Shown one piece after another: positions 45,478-53,910 of a stretch of DNA of 64,000 nucleotides. How positions within the stretch are numbered: the first letter of the stretch is position 1; each line of letters opens with the position of its first letter. The notes under the pieces are model-generated. The model saw nothing but the letters and a program-made list of their open reading frames with translations, had not been told where the DNA came from and searched no databases. Source of the DNA: Bog-756 sp963737625. GTDB taxonomy: Bacteria > Actinomycetota > Acidimicrobiia > Acidimicrobiales > RAAP-2. A program made the translations under genes and the position numbers. The stretch lies in contig CAVTTK010000002.1 in the NCBI GenBank assembly GCA_963737625.1, positions 62,001 through 126,000 on the forward strand. Reading direction: 5' to 3'.

Positions 45478-46899
45478 GTGCTCGAGCTTCACGACACCGC
45501 CACCGGCCGGGTGGAGCCACTGCGCCTGCGGGATCCGGGTCGGGTGTCCATGTACGTGTGCGGCCCGACGGTCGACGGGGTTCCCCATCTGGGCCACGGC
45601 CGGTTCTCGCTGGTGTTCGACGTGCTCCGCCGGTACCTCATCTTCTCCGGCCTGGACGTCACGTACGTCTCCAACATCACGGACATCGAGGACAAGATCA
45701 TCGCCCGGGCCCAGGCCCAGGGCGTGCCCATCTCGGCGTTCACCGCCACCAACGAGGCCCTGTGGTGGGAGGTGATGGATGCCCTCGGCGTGCTGCGTCC
45801 GGACGAGACTCCCCACGCCACCGCCTACGTGGATCAGATGGTGGCGCTGGTCGGGCAGCTCATGGACCGGGGCGTGGCCTACGAGACCGGCGACGGGGTC
45901 TACCTGTCGGTGAAGGATGTGCCGGGATACGGGCTCCTGGCCCACCAACCCCTCGACTCCCTCCGGGCCGGGGCTCGGGTGGAGGCCGGCGAGGAGAAGC
46001 GCTCGCCCCTGGACTTCGTCCTGTGGAAGAAGGCGAAGAAGGGTGAGCCGTTCTGGCCTTCACCGTGGGGCGACGGGAGGCCGGGGTGGCACACCGAATG
46101 CGTGGTCATGTCCCTCGACCTGCTGGGTGACGGCTTCGATCTCCACGGGGGCGCCATCGATCTGATCTTTCCGCACCACGAGAACGAACGGGCCCAGGCC
46201 GTGGCGGTGGGCCGCCAGTTCACCCGGCACTGGGTCCACAACGGATGGGTGACCGTGGACGGCGAGAAGATGTCCAAATCGGTGGGGAACTTCACGTCGC
46301 TCTCCGACCTGCTGGACAAGAGCGACGGCCGTGCCTACCGCCTTTTGGTCCTGCGGTCCCACTACCGGTCCCCCATCGAGGTCACTCCGGAGACCATCGC
46401 CGACGCCGAGTCCGGCCTGGCCCGCCTGGACGAGATGGGTCGACGCTTCGGGATCGAGGACCTCCTGGGAGCGGGCCCGGTGGTCGACCCGTACGAACGT
46501 GAGGGTGCGGCCACCGGTGTCGACCCGGCCATCGACCGTGACCTCGACTCGGTGGCCCGCTTCCGGGCCCGCATGGATGACGACCTCGACACCCCGGGGG
46601 CGTTGGCCATCGTCTTCGACCTGGTCCGCAAGGCCAACAGCGCCGCCGACGCCGGTGATGGCACCGGGGCCGAGCGAGTCGCCCGGACAGCCGCCCTCCT
46701 CGGCGCGGCCCTCGGCCTCGCCTTCGGGCCGCCGGCGTCGGCCGAGGTCGATCCGGAGACCGCCGAGCTGGTCAGACGGCGGGACGAGGCGCGGGCCGCA
46801 CGTAGGTGGGACGAGGCCGACACTCTCCGTGGTGAGTTGGAGGCCGCGGGATGGGTGGTCGAGGACGGGCCCGAGGGGACACGGATCCGCCGTCAATGA
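45478..46899 (+). CDS. cysS: Cysteinyl-tRNA synthetase or MshC-type paralogue; CysS most likely
   Basis: The 473-residue protein has the N-terminal MYVCGPTVDGVPHLGHGRF (zinc-binding Cys and HLGH), the WHTECVVMS and HHENERAQ zinc ligands, KMSKS as EKMSKSVGN, and a full C-terminal domain (ARRWDEADTLRGELEAAGW). MshC of mycothiol synthesis is shorter and lacks that C-terminal end, so CysS is favoured. GTG 45478 is 7 nt after TACCGT and has no ribosome binding site. Confidence 0.93.
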   Translation: MLELHDTATGRVEPLRLRDPGRVSMYVCGPTVDGVPHLGHGRFSLVFDVLRRYLIFSGLDVTYVSNITDIEDKIIARAQAQGVPISAFTATNEALWWEVMDALGVLRPDETPHATAYVDQMVALVGQLMDRGVAYETGDGVYLSVKDVPGYGLLAHQPLDSLRAGARVEAGEEKRSPLDFVLWKKAKKGEPFWPSPWGDGRPGWHTECVVMSLDLLGDGFDLHGGAIDLIFPHHENERAQAVAVGRQFTRHWVHNGWVTVDGEKMSKSVGNFTSLSDLLDKSDGRAYRLLVLRSHYRSPIEVTPETIADAESGLARLDEMGRRFGIEDLLGAGPVVDPYEREGAATGVDPAIDRDLDSVARFRARMDDDLDTPGALAIVFDLVRKANSAADAGDGTGAERVARTAALLGAALGLAFGPPASAEVDPETAELVRRRDEARAARRWDEADTLRGELEAAGWVVEDGPEGTRIRRQ

Positions 46900-46937
46900 A
46901 CGGCGCGTGAACACCCGCCCAGAAGGGGCCTCCCCAG

Positions 46938-46965
46938 TTGATTCTGGAAATCAGACTGGTAGCGT
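46938..46965 (+). promoter_or_regulatory. Promoter of the cold-shock gene
   Basis: TTGATT-N16-TAGCGT. Transcription would start near 46972, leaving a 5' leader of about 120 nt before the cold-shock start codon, as is common for cspA-type mRNAs. Confidence 0.5.
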
Positions 46966-47090
46966 TTTCCTTCTCAGGGGGTCCCCCCGGGCCGGTGGTC
47001 GGAGACCCACACGCAGGCGTGAGGGTCGGGCCGGTGGCCCTGGAGTGGCCCGCTGTGCACGAAGCGTGTGGAGGAAAGGGGAATGCCACC

Positions 47091-47303
47091 GTGGCTTCCG
47101 GAACAGTCAAGTGGTTCAACGCTGAGAAGGGCTTCGGCTTCATCTCCCAACCGGATGGCGGGGCCGATGTGTTCGTGCACCACACCGCGATCCAGATGAA
47201 CGGATTCCGCTCCCTCGAGGAGGGCCAAGCGGTGGAATTCGACCTGCAGGAGGGACCCAAGGGCCTCCAGGCGGTGGATGTACGCCTGGCTCAGCCCGCC
47301 TGA
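47091..47303 (+). CDS. cspA: CspA-family cold-shock protein
   Basis: The 70-residue protein is a single cold-shock domain with both RNA-binding motifs, KGFGFI (RNP1) and VFVHHTAI (RNP2). It binds single-stranded RNA and DNA and acts as an RNA chaperone. GTG 47091 gives the standard N-terminus (ASGTVKWFNAEKG); AAAGGGG lies 10 nt upstream. Its long leader may carry temperature-responsive structure, but I did not identify a specific fold. Confidence 0.95.
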   Translation: MASGTVKWFNAEKGFGFISQPDGGADVFVHHTAIQMNGFRSLEEGQAVEFDLQEGPKGLQAVDVRLAQPA

Positions 47304-47394
47304 ACCGCACGTCCTGCACCGGTGCCCGTTGCAACCGGTGGTGATGCTGCTGCCTGGGGCCGGCTGGGCGCGCCTCGGAGCGCCTGACGGAGCC

Positions 47395-47473
47395 TGGGTC
47401 CTGACCCCCCGGCGGGGACGGAGCCGAAATCGGAGGCCGTCCCCGGGCGGCGAAACACCACGCCCGGGACCCA
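47395..47473. other. Nested hairpin structure after cspA
   Basis: An outer 7-bp stem (TGGGTCC 47395-47401 with GGACCCA 47467-47473) encloses an inner 9-bp stem (CGGGGACGG 47413-47421 with CCGTCCCCG 47437-47445), itself capped by CCG-AAAT-CGG. The 349-nt gap between cspA and the acyl-CoA dehydrogenase contains no other gene. It may be a terminator or structured RNA. Confidence 0.4.
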
Positions 47474-47520
47474 CGGATCAGGTTCCGACCAGCAGGTAGT
47501 GGCGTAAGCGCCCATTTGTG

Positions 47521-47536
47521 GTTACCATTGAGTAAC
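47521..47536. promoter_or_regulatory. Inverted repeat over the acyl-CoA dehydrogenase promoter
   Basis: GTTAC-N6-GTAAC is a perfect 5-bp dyad that overlaps a TANNNT box (TACCAT, 47523-47528) in an A+T-rich island 117 nt before the gene. A TetR or FadR-type repressor is a reasonable guess. Confidence 0.35.
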
Positions 47537-47652
47537 TACCAATGAACCGGCGGCAGTCATGAACGTTGGAAGGGGCGACCGGTGCACGCCGGTCGGTCCG
47601 AGCGCCAGTGGCGTGGGACAGGCCCGGGTGGGCCGGAACGGAGCAGGACACC

Positions 47653-48867
47653 ATGGCTGAATTCTCTCTGGACCTCAACGAGGACCAGCTCCAGATCCAG
47701 AAGTGGGTCCACGACTTCGCGGAGAACGTCATCCGACCGGCAGGACGCGAATGGGACGAGCGGGAGGAGACCCCCTGGCCGATCATCCAGGAGGCGGCCG
47801 AGATCGGGCTCTACTCCTTCGACTTCATCAGCCAGGCCTTCTTCGACGAGAGCGGCCTGATGATGCCCATCGCCAGTGAGGAGATGGCCTGGGGTGACGC
47901 CGGCATCGCCCTGTCTATCTTCGGGAGCACCCTGGGGCTGGCCGGCATAGCCGCCAACGGCACTCCGGAGCAGCTGCTGGAGTGGGGTCCCCAGTGCTTC
48001 GGCACTCCGGAGAAGATCCAGCTGGCGGCGTTCGCCGTCTCCGAGCCCGACGCCGGATCCGACGTGTCCTCCCTCCGCACCCGGGCCGTCTACGACGAGA
48101 CCAAGGACGAGTGGGTCCTGAACGGCACGAAGACGTGGATCACCAATGGTGGGATCGCCGACATCCACGTGGTCGTGGCCTCCGTCGATCCGACGCTCGG
48201 TTCACGTGGGCAGGCCAGCTTCATCGTCCCGCCCGGCACGCCGGGACTGTCGCAAGGGCAGAAGTTCCAGAAGATGGGCATCCGGGCGTCGCACACTGCC
48301 GAGGTGGTGCTCAGCGATTGCCGTGTGCCGGGACACTGTCTACTCGGGGGCAAGGACAAGCTCGATGAGAAGTTGGCCCGGGCCCGCGAGGGCAAGCGGT
48401 CCACGAGCCAGGCGGCCATGAAGACCTTCGAGGCCTCCCGGCCGACCGTCGGCGCCCAGGCCCTCGGCATCGCCCGGGCCGCGTACGAGTATTCGCTCGA
48501 GTATGCCAAGGAGCGCAAGGCGTTCGGCCGCACCATCATCGAGAATCAGGCCATCGCCTTCAAACTGGCCGACATGAAGACCCGCATCGACGCCACCCGG
48601 CTGTTGGTATGGCGGGCCTCATGGATGGGACGCAACGGCAAAGAGTTCACCTCTGGTGAGGGTTCGATGTCCAAGCTCTTCGCCGGGGAGACGGCGGTCT
48701 ACGTGACCGAGGAGGCTATCCAGATCATGGGTGGCTACGGCTACATCCGGGAGCACCCGGTGGAGCAGTGGCACCGGGACTCGAAGATCTACACCATCTT
48801 CGAAGGGACCTCCGAGATCCAGCGCCTGATCATCGCCCGGGCCATCTCCGGTGTGCACATTCAGTAG
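47653..48867 (+). CDS. Acyl-CoA dehydrogenase
   Basis: The 404-residue flavoenzyme shows the family pattern: AFAVSEPDAGSDVSSLRT, GTKTWITNGGIAD, ERKAFGRTIIENQAIAFKLADM, and QIMGGYGYIREHPVEQWHRDSKI followed by FEGTSEIQRLIIAR. It introduces a trans-2 double bond into an acyl-CoA in fatty-acid breakdown. The chain-length range is not readable. It is transcribed alone after cspA and converges on the SRPBCC gene. Confidence 0.94.
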   Translation: MAEFSLDLNEDQLQIQKWVHDFAENVIRPAGREWDEREETPWPIIQEAAEIGLYSFDFISQAFFDESGLMMPIASEEMAWGDAGIALSIFGSTLGLAGIAANGTPEQLLEWGPQCFGTPEKIQLAAFAVSEPDAGSDVSSLRTRAVYDETKDEWVLNGTKTWITNGGIADIHVVVASVDPTLGSRGQASFIVPPGTPGLSQGQKFQKMGIRASHTAEVVLSDCRVPGHCLLGGKDKLDEKLARAREGKRSTSQAAMKTFEASRPTVGAQALGIARAAYEYSLEYAKERKAFGRTIIENQAIAFKLADMKTRIDATRLLVWRASWMGRNGKEFTSGEGSMSKLFAGETAVYVTEEAIQIMGGYGYIREHPVEQWHRDSKIYTIFEGTSEIQRLIIARAISGVHIQ

Positions 48868-48878
48868 CTGAACCGGAC

Positions 48879-48930
48879 GTTCTCCGTAGTCGACCCCGCT
48901 AGTGGCCGACGGAGATCTGGTCCGGAGAAC
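48879..48930. terminator. Inverted repeat between convergent genes
   Basis: GTTCTCCG and CGGAGAAC form a perfect 8-bp stem in the gap between the acyl-CoA dehydrogenase and SRPBCC genes. It may end transcription in both directions. The loop is long (36 nt). Confidence 0.35.
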
Positions 48931-48936
48931 TCTGAT

Positions 48937-49464
48937 TCAAGGGCTCTTGTCCCGGCTTTGACCGGCGCTGCTTGCTCCGGACCACGATGATGGCTGGATC
49001 GAGCACAGCACCTCGGGATCACGGCAACCCTCGACGAAGCCGGTGAGTCGTCGGTCGATGTCTCGTTGGAGAATCTTGCATCCGATCGGGTTGATCAGCC
49101 ACCGGAGCCATCGTGGTCGACAGGCGAAGTTGTATCTCCAGGTCACCACGGTCTCGTCGGGATCGTCGGCGACCTCGAAGTGCCAACCCCCGGAGAAGGA
49201 GCTGAAGAACCAGGGACCTTCGACCATCCGCATGCCGACATGGTTCGGAGGTTTCACGGTGACGTACTCCGAGATCATCCGGAGACCGTGCTTCGACCGG
49301 GTGAACGTGCGGGTCCCCGGGGCGACGACCGGTGCCTCGCCCACCAGGTGCTGGTGTCGCACGAAGTTGTCCCAACGATGGCGGGTGGGCCCGTAGGTCT
49401 GGGACACCGCGAAGGCCACCGAAGCGGTGACGGGAACCGTGGCGGTGCTCTCGATCCTAGGCAC
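48937..49464 (-). CDS. SRPBCC/polyketide-cyclase-like ligand-binding protein
   Basis: The 175-residue protein has an SRPBCC (START-like) fold: an N-terminal strand (VPVTASVAFAVSQTYGP), central strands (VTVKPPNHVGMRMVEGPW; WHFEVADDPDETVVTWRYNF) and a long C-terminal helix (ILQRDIDRRLTGFVEG). Such proteins bind lipids or polyketides in a hydrophobic cavity. GTG 49464 is preceded directly by AAGGGG. It lies downstream of the TetR-led operon with a 132-nt gap, so it may or may not belong to it. Confidence 0.75.
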   Translation of the reverse strand: MPRIESTATVPVTASVAFAVSQTYGPTRHRWDNFVRHQHLVGEAPVVAPGTRTFTRSKHGLRMISEYVTVKPPNHVGMRMVEGPWFFSSFSGGWHFEVADDPDETVVTWRYNFACRPRWLRWLINPIGCKILQRDIDRRLTGFVEGCRDPEVLCSIQPSSWSGASSAGQSRDKSP

Positions 49465-49596
49465 CCCTTACCCGGCCTTCGCTGATGAAACCGGACCGGT
49501 CATGGGAGCGCCCTTCTCGAGGAGACGCTGGAACAGGTCTCCGAGAACCGGCGACTCGACACCCGATCAATCCGTGGGATCCGGTGACCACGACCC

Positions 49597-50142
49597 TCAT
49601 GCGGCATACTCCTTCGTCCGATCGGACGCCGTCGTCGCACCCGCCGTTTGCGTGCTCACCTGGTCGACGGGGCGCCGGCAACGCTGGCCATCCACGGACA
49701 GCGAATGCCTGAACGATGGCCAGGCGTCCTTCAGGTAGAGGGCAAAGGGGATCCACCAGATCACGTCGTTGGACAGGCAGATCACTGACGACGCCAAGGG
49801 CCACTGTCCGGAGATGAGCAGTAGCGCCAAGCCCACGGGTCCCAGCAGCTTGCCGGTGAACCCGACGGCCGCCATGAGCCAGCCCGACTCCGGGACTCTG
49901 GCCACCTCGAGGTAGAGGATCCCGTAGAGACCGATGACCATGCCCAGTGTGGCGAAGATCTGCGGATGGTTGTCGTGTGGCATCCCGGCGACTCGAAACA
50001 ACCACTGAGGATCCATGACCGAGAAGAGTCCCCAGGCGATGTTGTAGGCGCCGGCGGCGACGAACGTCCTCTGGTGGCGCCGCCGGCGGGGGAGGGTGGG
50101 CCGGTGGTGAGCGGCGTCGACGGTGTCGAACGTGCCGATCAT
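49597..50142 (-). CDS. Four-helix membrane protein, last gene of the tetR operon
   Basis: I do not recognise the family of this 181-residue protein. About four transmembrane segments are visible (TFVAAGAYNIAWGLFSV; ATLGMVIGLYGILYLEVA; GFTGKLLGPVGLALLLISG; LSNDVIWWIPFALYL), with a charged C-terminal tail. Its ATG overlaps the stop of the preceding gene by 4 nt (ATGA), so it is coupled to that gene's translation. Confidence 0.75.
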   Translation of the reverse strand: MIGTFDTVDAAHHRPTLPRRRRHQRTFVAAGAYNIAWGLFSVMDPQWLFRVAGMPHDNHPQIFATLGMVIGLYGILYLEVARVPESGWLMAAVGFTGKLLGPVGLALLLISGQWPLASSVICLSNDVIWWIPFALYLKDAWPSFRHSLSVDGQRCRRPVDQVSTQTAGATTASDRTKEYAA

Positions 50143-50792
50143 GGTTGTGCCCATTCCACCGGCGCGGTCGTCCCACCGCCGGGCCGAATATTCTGCGGGA
50201 CGGAGGCTGGCCCGGCGCCCGGGGTTTCCCCCTGGGTGGATGCCCGTGGCGGTTCCATCTGCCACGGCCACGAAGCCAGGGCTACGCCGTGGGCGGCGAA
50301 GCAGTCCCGAGCCCCGGAGATGGCGATTCCCGCGGCCATGGAGGAGAGGAGGAGGCCGAGCCAGAGTGGAGTGGCCGAAGGGGTGGCCTCCAGGCGGGTC
50401 GGCCCGTGGATCCAACCGACGACCGTCGGCGCCAGCGATATCAACATGCCGCCGTAGACGATGGCCATGAGCCCATGGAGGACCCTCTCGCCCGGGCAGA
50501 CCCCCCCCAGAGGCCCCCGGACCCGATCTTCGACGACGAAGTCGGTCATGGTGAGGACGATCTCGATCAGCAGAAGCAGAACCAGCGCGACGGCGAATCC
50601 GCCGCTCCAGACGACCCAGGGCAAGGTCCCGAAGACGATGACGTAGACCGCGTCCCGGCCGGCATGCAGCTTGAGCTCGGTGTCGATACCTCCATGCTGG
50701 GCCGGCAGATGGCCCCGGTATTCGTGGAAGTAGAGGGTGTCGATCGCGCCCAGCCCCCCGAGGACGGCCAAGCATTCGAGAGTGGCGATCAC
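50139..50792 (-). CDS. Polytopic membrane protein, third gene of the tetR operon
   Basis: The 217-residue protein has about five transmembrane segments. The first cytoplasmic loop contains TLYFHEYRGHLPAQHGGIDTELKLHAGRDAVYVI, shown here only in part as HEYRGHLP and ELKLHAGRDA, with several His and charged residues that might bind metal. I do not know the family. The GTG start overlaps the previous stop by 4 nt (GTGA) and its own stop overlaps the next ATG. Confidence 0.72.
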   Translation of the reverse strand: MIATLECLAVLGGLGAIDTLYFHEYRGHLPAQHGGIDTELKLHAGRDAVYVIVFGTLPWVVWSGGFAVALVLLLLIEIVLTMTDFVVEDRVRGPLGGVCPGERVLHGLMAIVYGGMLISLAPTVVGWIHGPTRLEATPSATPLWLGLLLSSMAAGIAISGARDCFAAHGVALASWPWQMEPPRASTQGETPGAGPASVPQNIRPGGGTTAPVEWAQP

Positions 50793-51391
50793 GGCTCTGC
50801 CGTCTCCACCAGCGTGCCGGTGTAGTGAAGCAGCGCTCCGGTCCATCGAGCGTTCACCGAGACGTCCACCAGCACAGTCCGCGGTCCGGAGGACACGGTG
50901 GCCCGGACCTGAGGGGCCAGGCTGGCCGGGAGTCGGACCTGCCACGGGCCGAGGGTCCAGTAGGCAGCTCGCTGGATGAAGCGCAGCGTTCGGCCGTCCA
51001 CCTGGAGCGCGAGTGCGAAGCAGACTGGACCGAATCTCTCGAAGAGCAGGCCGTCGTGCTCCCACTGGGAACTGGTGAGCGTCCGGGAGCCGAACTGTCG
51101 GCGCCAGGTCTCCTGGCCCTCGATCCGCTCGATGCGAAGCGTCACGGCAACGTGCTCGGCCGCACGCGGAAGGCGCATCACCCACCCGAGCAGGCGCCCG
51201 CCCAGGTGTGATGGCCGATCCACACGGAACACGCCGATGGCCTCTGTCGACCACCGCGAACAGTGCATGGCGCGTACCGGCTCGGGAAGCTCGGTCGTCG
51301 ATCCCTCGAGCAGGTGGTCGTAGAGGCTGTGGCCCCGGCCAGGATCGACTGGACGTGGGCCTCGCTCGTAGTCCAGTGGGAGCAGACTCAT
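50789..51391 (-). CDS. DUF4166-domain protein
   Basis: The 200-residue protein resembles DUF4166: a central WRRQFGSRTLTSSQW segment and a later RLPASLAPQVRA motif in a beta-rich fold. The function is unknown; related domains are often found beside saccharopine-dehydrogenase-like or lipid genes. Its ATG overlaps the tetR stop by 4 nt (ATGA). It has no membrane segment, unlike the two genes after it. Confidence 0.75.
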   Translation of the reverse strand: MSLLPLDYERGPRPVDPGRGHSLYDHLLEGSTTELPEPVRAMHCSRWSTEAIGVFRVDRPSHLGGRLLGWVMRLPRAAEHVAVTLRIERIEGQETWRRQFGSRTLTSSQWEHDGLLFERFGPVCFALALQVDGRTLRFIQRAAYWTLGPWQVRLPASLAPQVRATVSSGPRTVLVDVSVNARWTGALLHYTGTLVETAEP

Positions 51392-52032
51392 GACGGAGCC
51401 CCGCTCGGTCCCCTGACTCCGGCGAAGAGCGCCGCGACACGACCTCCCATGGCCAAAGCACCCAGAGCCTGCTGTTGGTCACCGGTGAGGTTGACGAGCA
51501 GCTCCATCCCCAGGAAGAGGGAGACGACCAGAAAGGCCAGCTGGTCCCCCGGGACCATCTCGCTCAACCCCATGGAACCGAGGACCCGGTTCAGCACCGC
51601 TTCGGTGAGCTGGAGCCACGGCTCGACCAGCTCCGCCACCCGGGCCCTCAGGTCGGGGTCCGATCCGCTGCCGCCAATCAATTCGGCGAGCACCTTCACG
51701 TGACCGGACGCCAGGTCGGCGTTGTGCCGAGCCCCGACCACCTCGAAGAGTTGGCTCAGGTCATCTACGCCGTCCAGTGCCTCCCGGTAAGCGGTCAGCT
51801 GTTCCGTGCTGCTCTGCTCGAGAGCCGCCAGCAGGAGTTCATTGACCGTTCCGAAGTAGTAGAAGACCTGTGCCTGGTTGAATCCACCGCGGTCGGCGAT
51901 GGAACGAGCACTGGCACCGGCGAACCCCTCCTGTCGCAACGTCTCGAAGGCTGCCGCCACCACTTTCTGCCGACTGTCCTCTCGTCGGCCCCCGGCCGAG
52001 TCCAGTCCGGATCTGCGCCCACGTTTGGCCAT
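51388..52032 (-). CDS. TetR-family regulator, first gene of a four-gene operon
   Basis: The 214-residue protein has a TetR helix-turn-helix (AGASARSIADRGGFNQAQVFYYFG, whose recognition helix is NQAQVFYYF) at residues 25-65 and a ligand-binding domain after it. ATG 52032 is chosen because GAGGAGAAGGGG lies just upstream. All downstream junctions overlap by 4 nt, so the regulator and its probable target genes are made together, which suggests autoregulation. The A+T-rich segment 52060-52095 (TAAG and CTTA half-sites) is the likely promoter-operator. Confidence 0.87.
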   Translation of the reverse strand: MAKRGRRSGLDSAGGRREDSRQKVVAAAFETLRQEGFAGASARSIADRGGFNQAQVFYYFGTVNELLLAALEQSSTEQLTAYREALDGVDDLSQLFEVVGARHNADLASGHVKVLAELIGGSGSDPDLRARVAELVEPWLQLTEAVLNRVLGSMGLSEMVPGDQLAFLVVSLFLGMELLVNLTGDQQQALGALAMGGRVAALFAGVRGPSGAPS

Positions 52033-52449
52033 CTGCCCCTTCTCCTCTACTGAATGCATGAAGCAATAACTTTAAGCACTTACTTAGTATCGTCGCGCCG
52101 GAGCCCGATGTCAATGGCCACACGGCGCGCCACCGGCAGTGCTGTGTCCGGAGGCGTCGGATCGTTGCCCTCGCCTGTCCGGCCACCGACGTCCCGATCT
52201 TCGAAGATCGACGTGAGGATTTGTCCAACCGTTTGTCCCGCAACGACCGATCGGGCTCGGTTTGGCCCACCACGAGGGGCGGACGGTCAGGCTCTCGAGG
52301 GCCTTTCCTCGGGGATCCAGCGCCTGATCGTCGCCCGGCCATATCCGGTAGCTGAATCGGACCCCGAGTCCGGGTCACCGCCGCACCCGGGTCACGGGAG
52401 TCTCGATCGGGATCGTCGATCACCGACGACTGCCGTCTACGCTGCCCTC
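52033..52449. other. Intergenic region with promoters, no gene seen
   Basis: This stretch holds the A+T-rich tetR promoter region at 52060-52095 (TAAG-N6-CTTA on the minus strand) and, at its right end, the -10 box of the small leader frame. Between them I see no frame with convincing coding character. Confidence 0.5.
52438..52443 (+). promoter_or_regulatory. Leaderless -10 box TACGCT before a 21-codon frame
   Basis: TACGCT-N6-ATG, the same arrangement seen before full-length genes in the window. Confidence 0.4.
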
Positions 52450-52515
52450 ATGGTGGTCAGTCGTGGCTCCACGTCCCCGTCCCGCCGAGCCGGCCAGCTG
52501 GTCCGGTGGCGGTAA
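52450..52515 (+). CDS. 21-codon upstream frame, possibly a leader peptide
   Basis: ATG to TAA encodes a short basic peptide (MVVSRGSTSPSRRAG...RWR). It begins at the expected leaderless start and overlaps the next small frame by 10 nt, so ribosomes finishing it could re-start on the GTG of the membrane microprotein. It may instead be part of one gene disturbed by a frameshift. Confidence 0.35.
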   Translation: MVVSRGSTSPSRRAGQLVRWR

Positions 52516-52643
52516 CCGTAGGGCTGATCGTCCTCCTGGCCCTTCCCACGTTGATCTGGCTGGCCCGACGCTCATGGACCCAGCGCGACACCACGCCCAA
52601 GGATTCCCGGGCAGGACCGAAGCACCGCTGGTGGCAGCCTTGA
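52506..52643 (+). CDS. 45-residue single-pass membrane microprotein
   Basis: The frame encodes one hydrophobic helix (VAVTVGLIVLLALPTLIWLA) followed by a basic, Trp-containing tail (RRSWTQRD...KHRWWQP). The helix and the WxARRxWT border resemble the microprotein at 55449-55616. It is too short for a family call. The upstream 21-codon frame overlaps its start. Confidence 0.45.
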   Translation: MAVTVGLIVLLALPTLIWLARRSWTQRDTTPKDSRAGPKHRWWQP

Positions 52644-52760
52644 GGTCGCCGTGGGGCGCCCGGACGGGGTGGCACGGGTGGCCGAAGAGCTAGGGCCGGC
52701 GTGGCCGCCGTTCCAGGGCTGCACCTACCGATCCGAGGGCCGGTAGGGGGCCGATCGGGC

Positions 52761-53720
52761 CTACTCAGGCAAGCCGGACAGAAACTCCAGCAGCAGCTCG
52801 TTCACCTCGGTGGCCCGCTCCTGTTGGGTCCAGTGCCCGCACCCCTCGAGGACGACCGACTTGGTCAGGTTGGGCATCGATAGCTCCCGCAGCACCCCGA
52901 CAAGATCACGGAACCCGGGCCAGTTCAACACGAGATCGCGGTCGCCGCCGATGTAGAGGGACGGTGGGAGCAACGGCGCGTTGTGCCAGGCTGCCGTCAG
53001 TTCCCAGTTCAGGCGCGACGTTCGGTACCAGTTCAATCCACCGCGGTATCCGGTCCGCTCGAACTCACTGGTGAAGTAGTCGACCTCGTCTGCGCTCAAC
53101 CACGCAGGCAGAGGGGCGTCGGTGGCGTCGGCGAAGGTGTAGCCACCGCTCACGTCGCTGAGCGTGTTGACCACCGGGGCGTCACCCGAGCCGCCGATGA
53201 GGGTGCCCACCACCGTCGCCCGCACATCGGCTTCCAGGGCGGCCTCGGCCACACCGGGCTCCTGGAAGTAGGCCTGGTAGTTGTTGGGACCCAACAGTTC
53301 GGTGAGCGACGAGAGCGTGTCCGAGTCGCCGCGGGGAAGGTACGGCACGCTGAGGAGGGCCACGCCGCGCACCAGATCCGGTCGGAACAGTCCCACGGTC
53401 GATGCCACCGGCGAGCCCCAGTCGTGGCCCACGATGACGGCGCTTCGCGCGCCCAGCACCTCCAGGAGCCCGACCACGTCGCCGGCCAGGTGGAGCATGG
53501 AGTACTGACCGATGTCCTCGGGCGCATCGGTGCCGCCGTACCCGCGCTGGTCCGGTGCCACGGCGTGGAAGCCGCCGGCGGCCAATGCCTCCAACTGGTG
53601 GCGGTAGGAATACCACAGCTCGGGAAACCCGTGCAGCAGCACGACGAGGGGACCTTCGCCGGCTTCGGCCACGTGCATGGTGATGCCGTTGACCTGCACG
53701 GTGCGGTGGGTGATCGTCAT
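52761..53720 (-). CDS. Epoxide-hydrolase-like alpha/beta hydrolase
   Basis: This 319-residue hydrolase has the oxyanion motif HGFPE, the nucleophile Asp in VGHDWGSPVAS, conserved DQRGYGGTD, and the catalytic His in GCGHWTQQE. Asp in place of Ser at the nucleophile elbow, with the cap-domain tyrosines (YFQEPG; GLNWYR), points to an epoxide hydrolase rather than an esterase. GGGAGG lies 8 nt before the ATG. It converges on nothing nearby and is divergent from the secreted hydrolase gene. Confidence 0.88.
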   Translation of the reverse strand: MTITHRTVQVNGITMHVAEAGEGPLVVLLHGFPELWYSYRHQLEALAAGGFHAVAPDQRGYGGTDAPEDIGQYSMLHLAGDVVGLLEVLGARSAVIVGHDWGSPVASTVGLFRPDLVRGVALLSVPYLPRGDSDTLSSLTELLGPNNYQAYFQEPGVAEAALEADVRATVVGTLIGGSGDAPVVNTLSDVSGGYTFADATDAPLPAWLSADEVDYFTSEFERTGYRGGLNWYRTSRLNWELTAAWHNAPLLPPSLYIGGDRDLVLNWPGFRDLVGVLRELSMPNLTKSVVLEGCGHWTQQERATEVNELLLEFLSGLPE

Positions 53721-53879
53721 GGGAGCCGCCTCCCGTCCCCGTGGGACGTCGTGAGCCCGTCCATCGGGATCCGCTGGTGTTGACCCTAGGCTTCCCACCG
53801 GTCGCCTGTCTCATGGCACCGTCTCCGGCGGCGGACCGCTCCGCCGGTGGGCCGCCCCACGCCGGGCGCCGCTTGACGG

Positions 53880-53885
53880 TACTGT
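53880..53885 (+). promoter_or_regulatory. Possible -10 box TACTGT of the secreted hydrolase
   Basis: TACTGT lies 25 nt before the ATG; a start about 7 nt later would give a short leader carrying the G-rich ribosome site. Confidence 0.3.
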
Positions 53886-53910
53886 CGCGGCACCGGAGTC
53901 CGGGGGGGAA

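Noticed and set aside
45457..45948. N-terminal extension of valS into the cysS gene
   Set aside because: The frame is open, but the extension is antisense to cysS and upstream of the likely promoter; ATG 45456 gives a normal valS.
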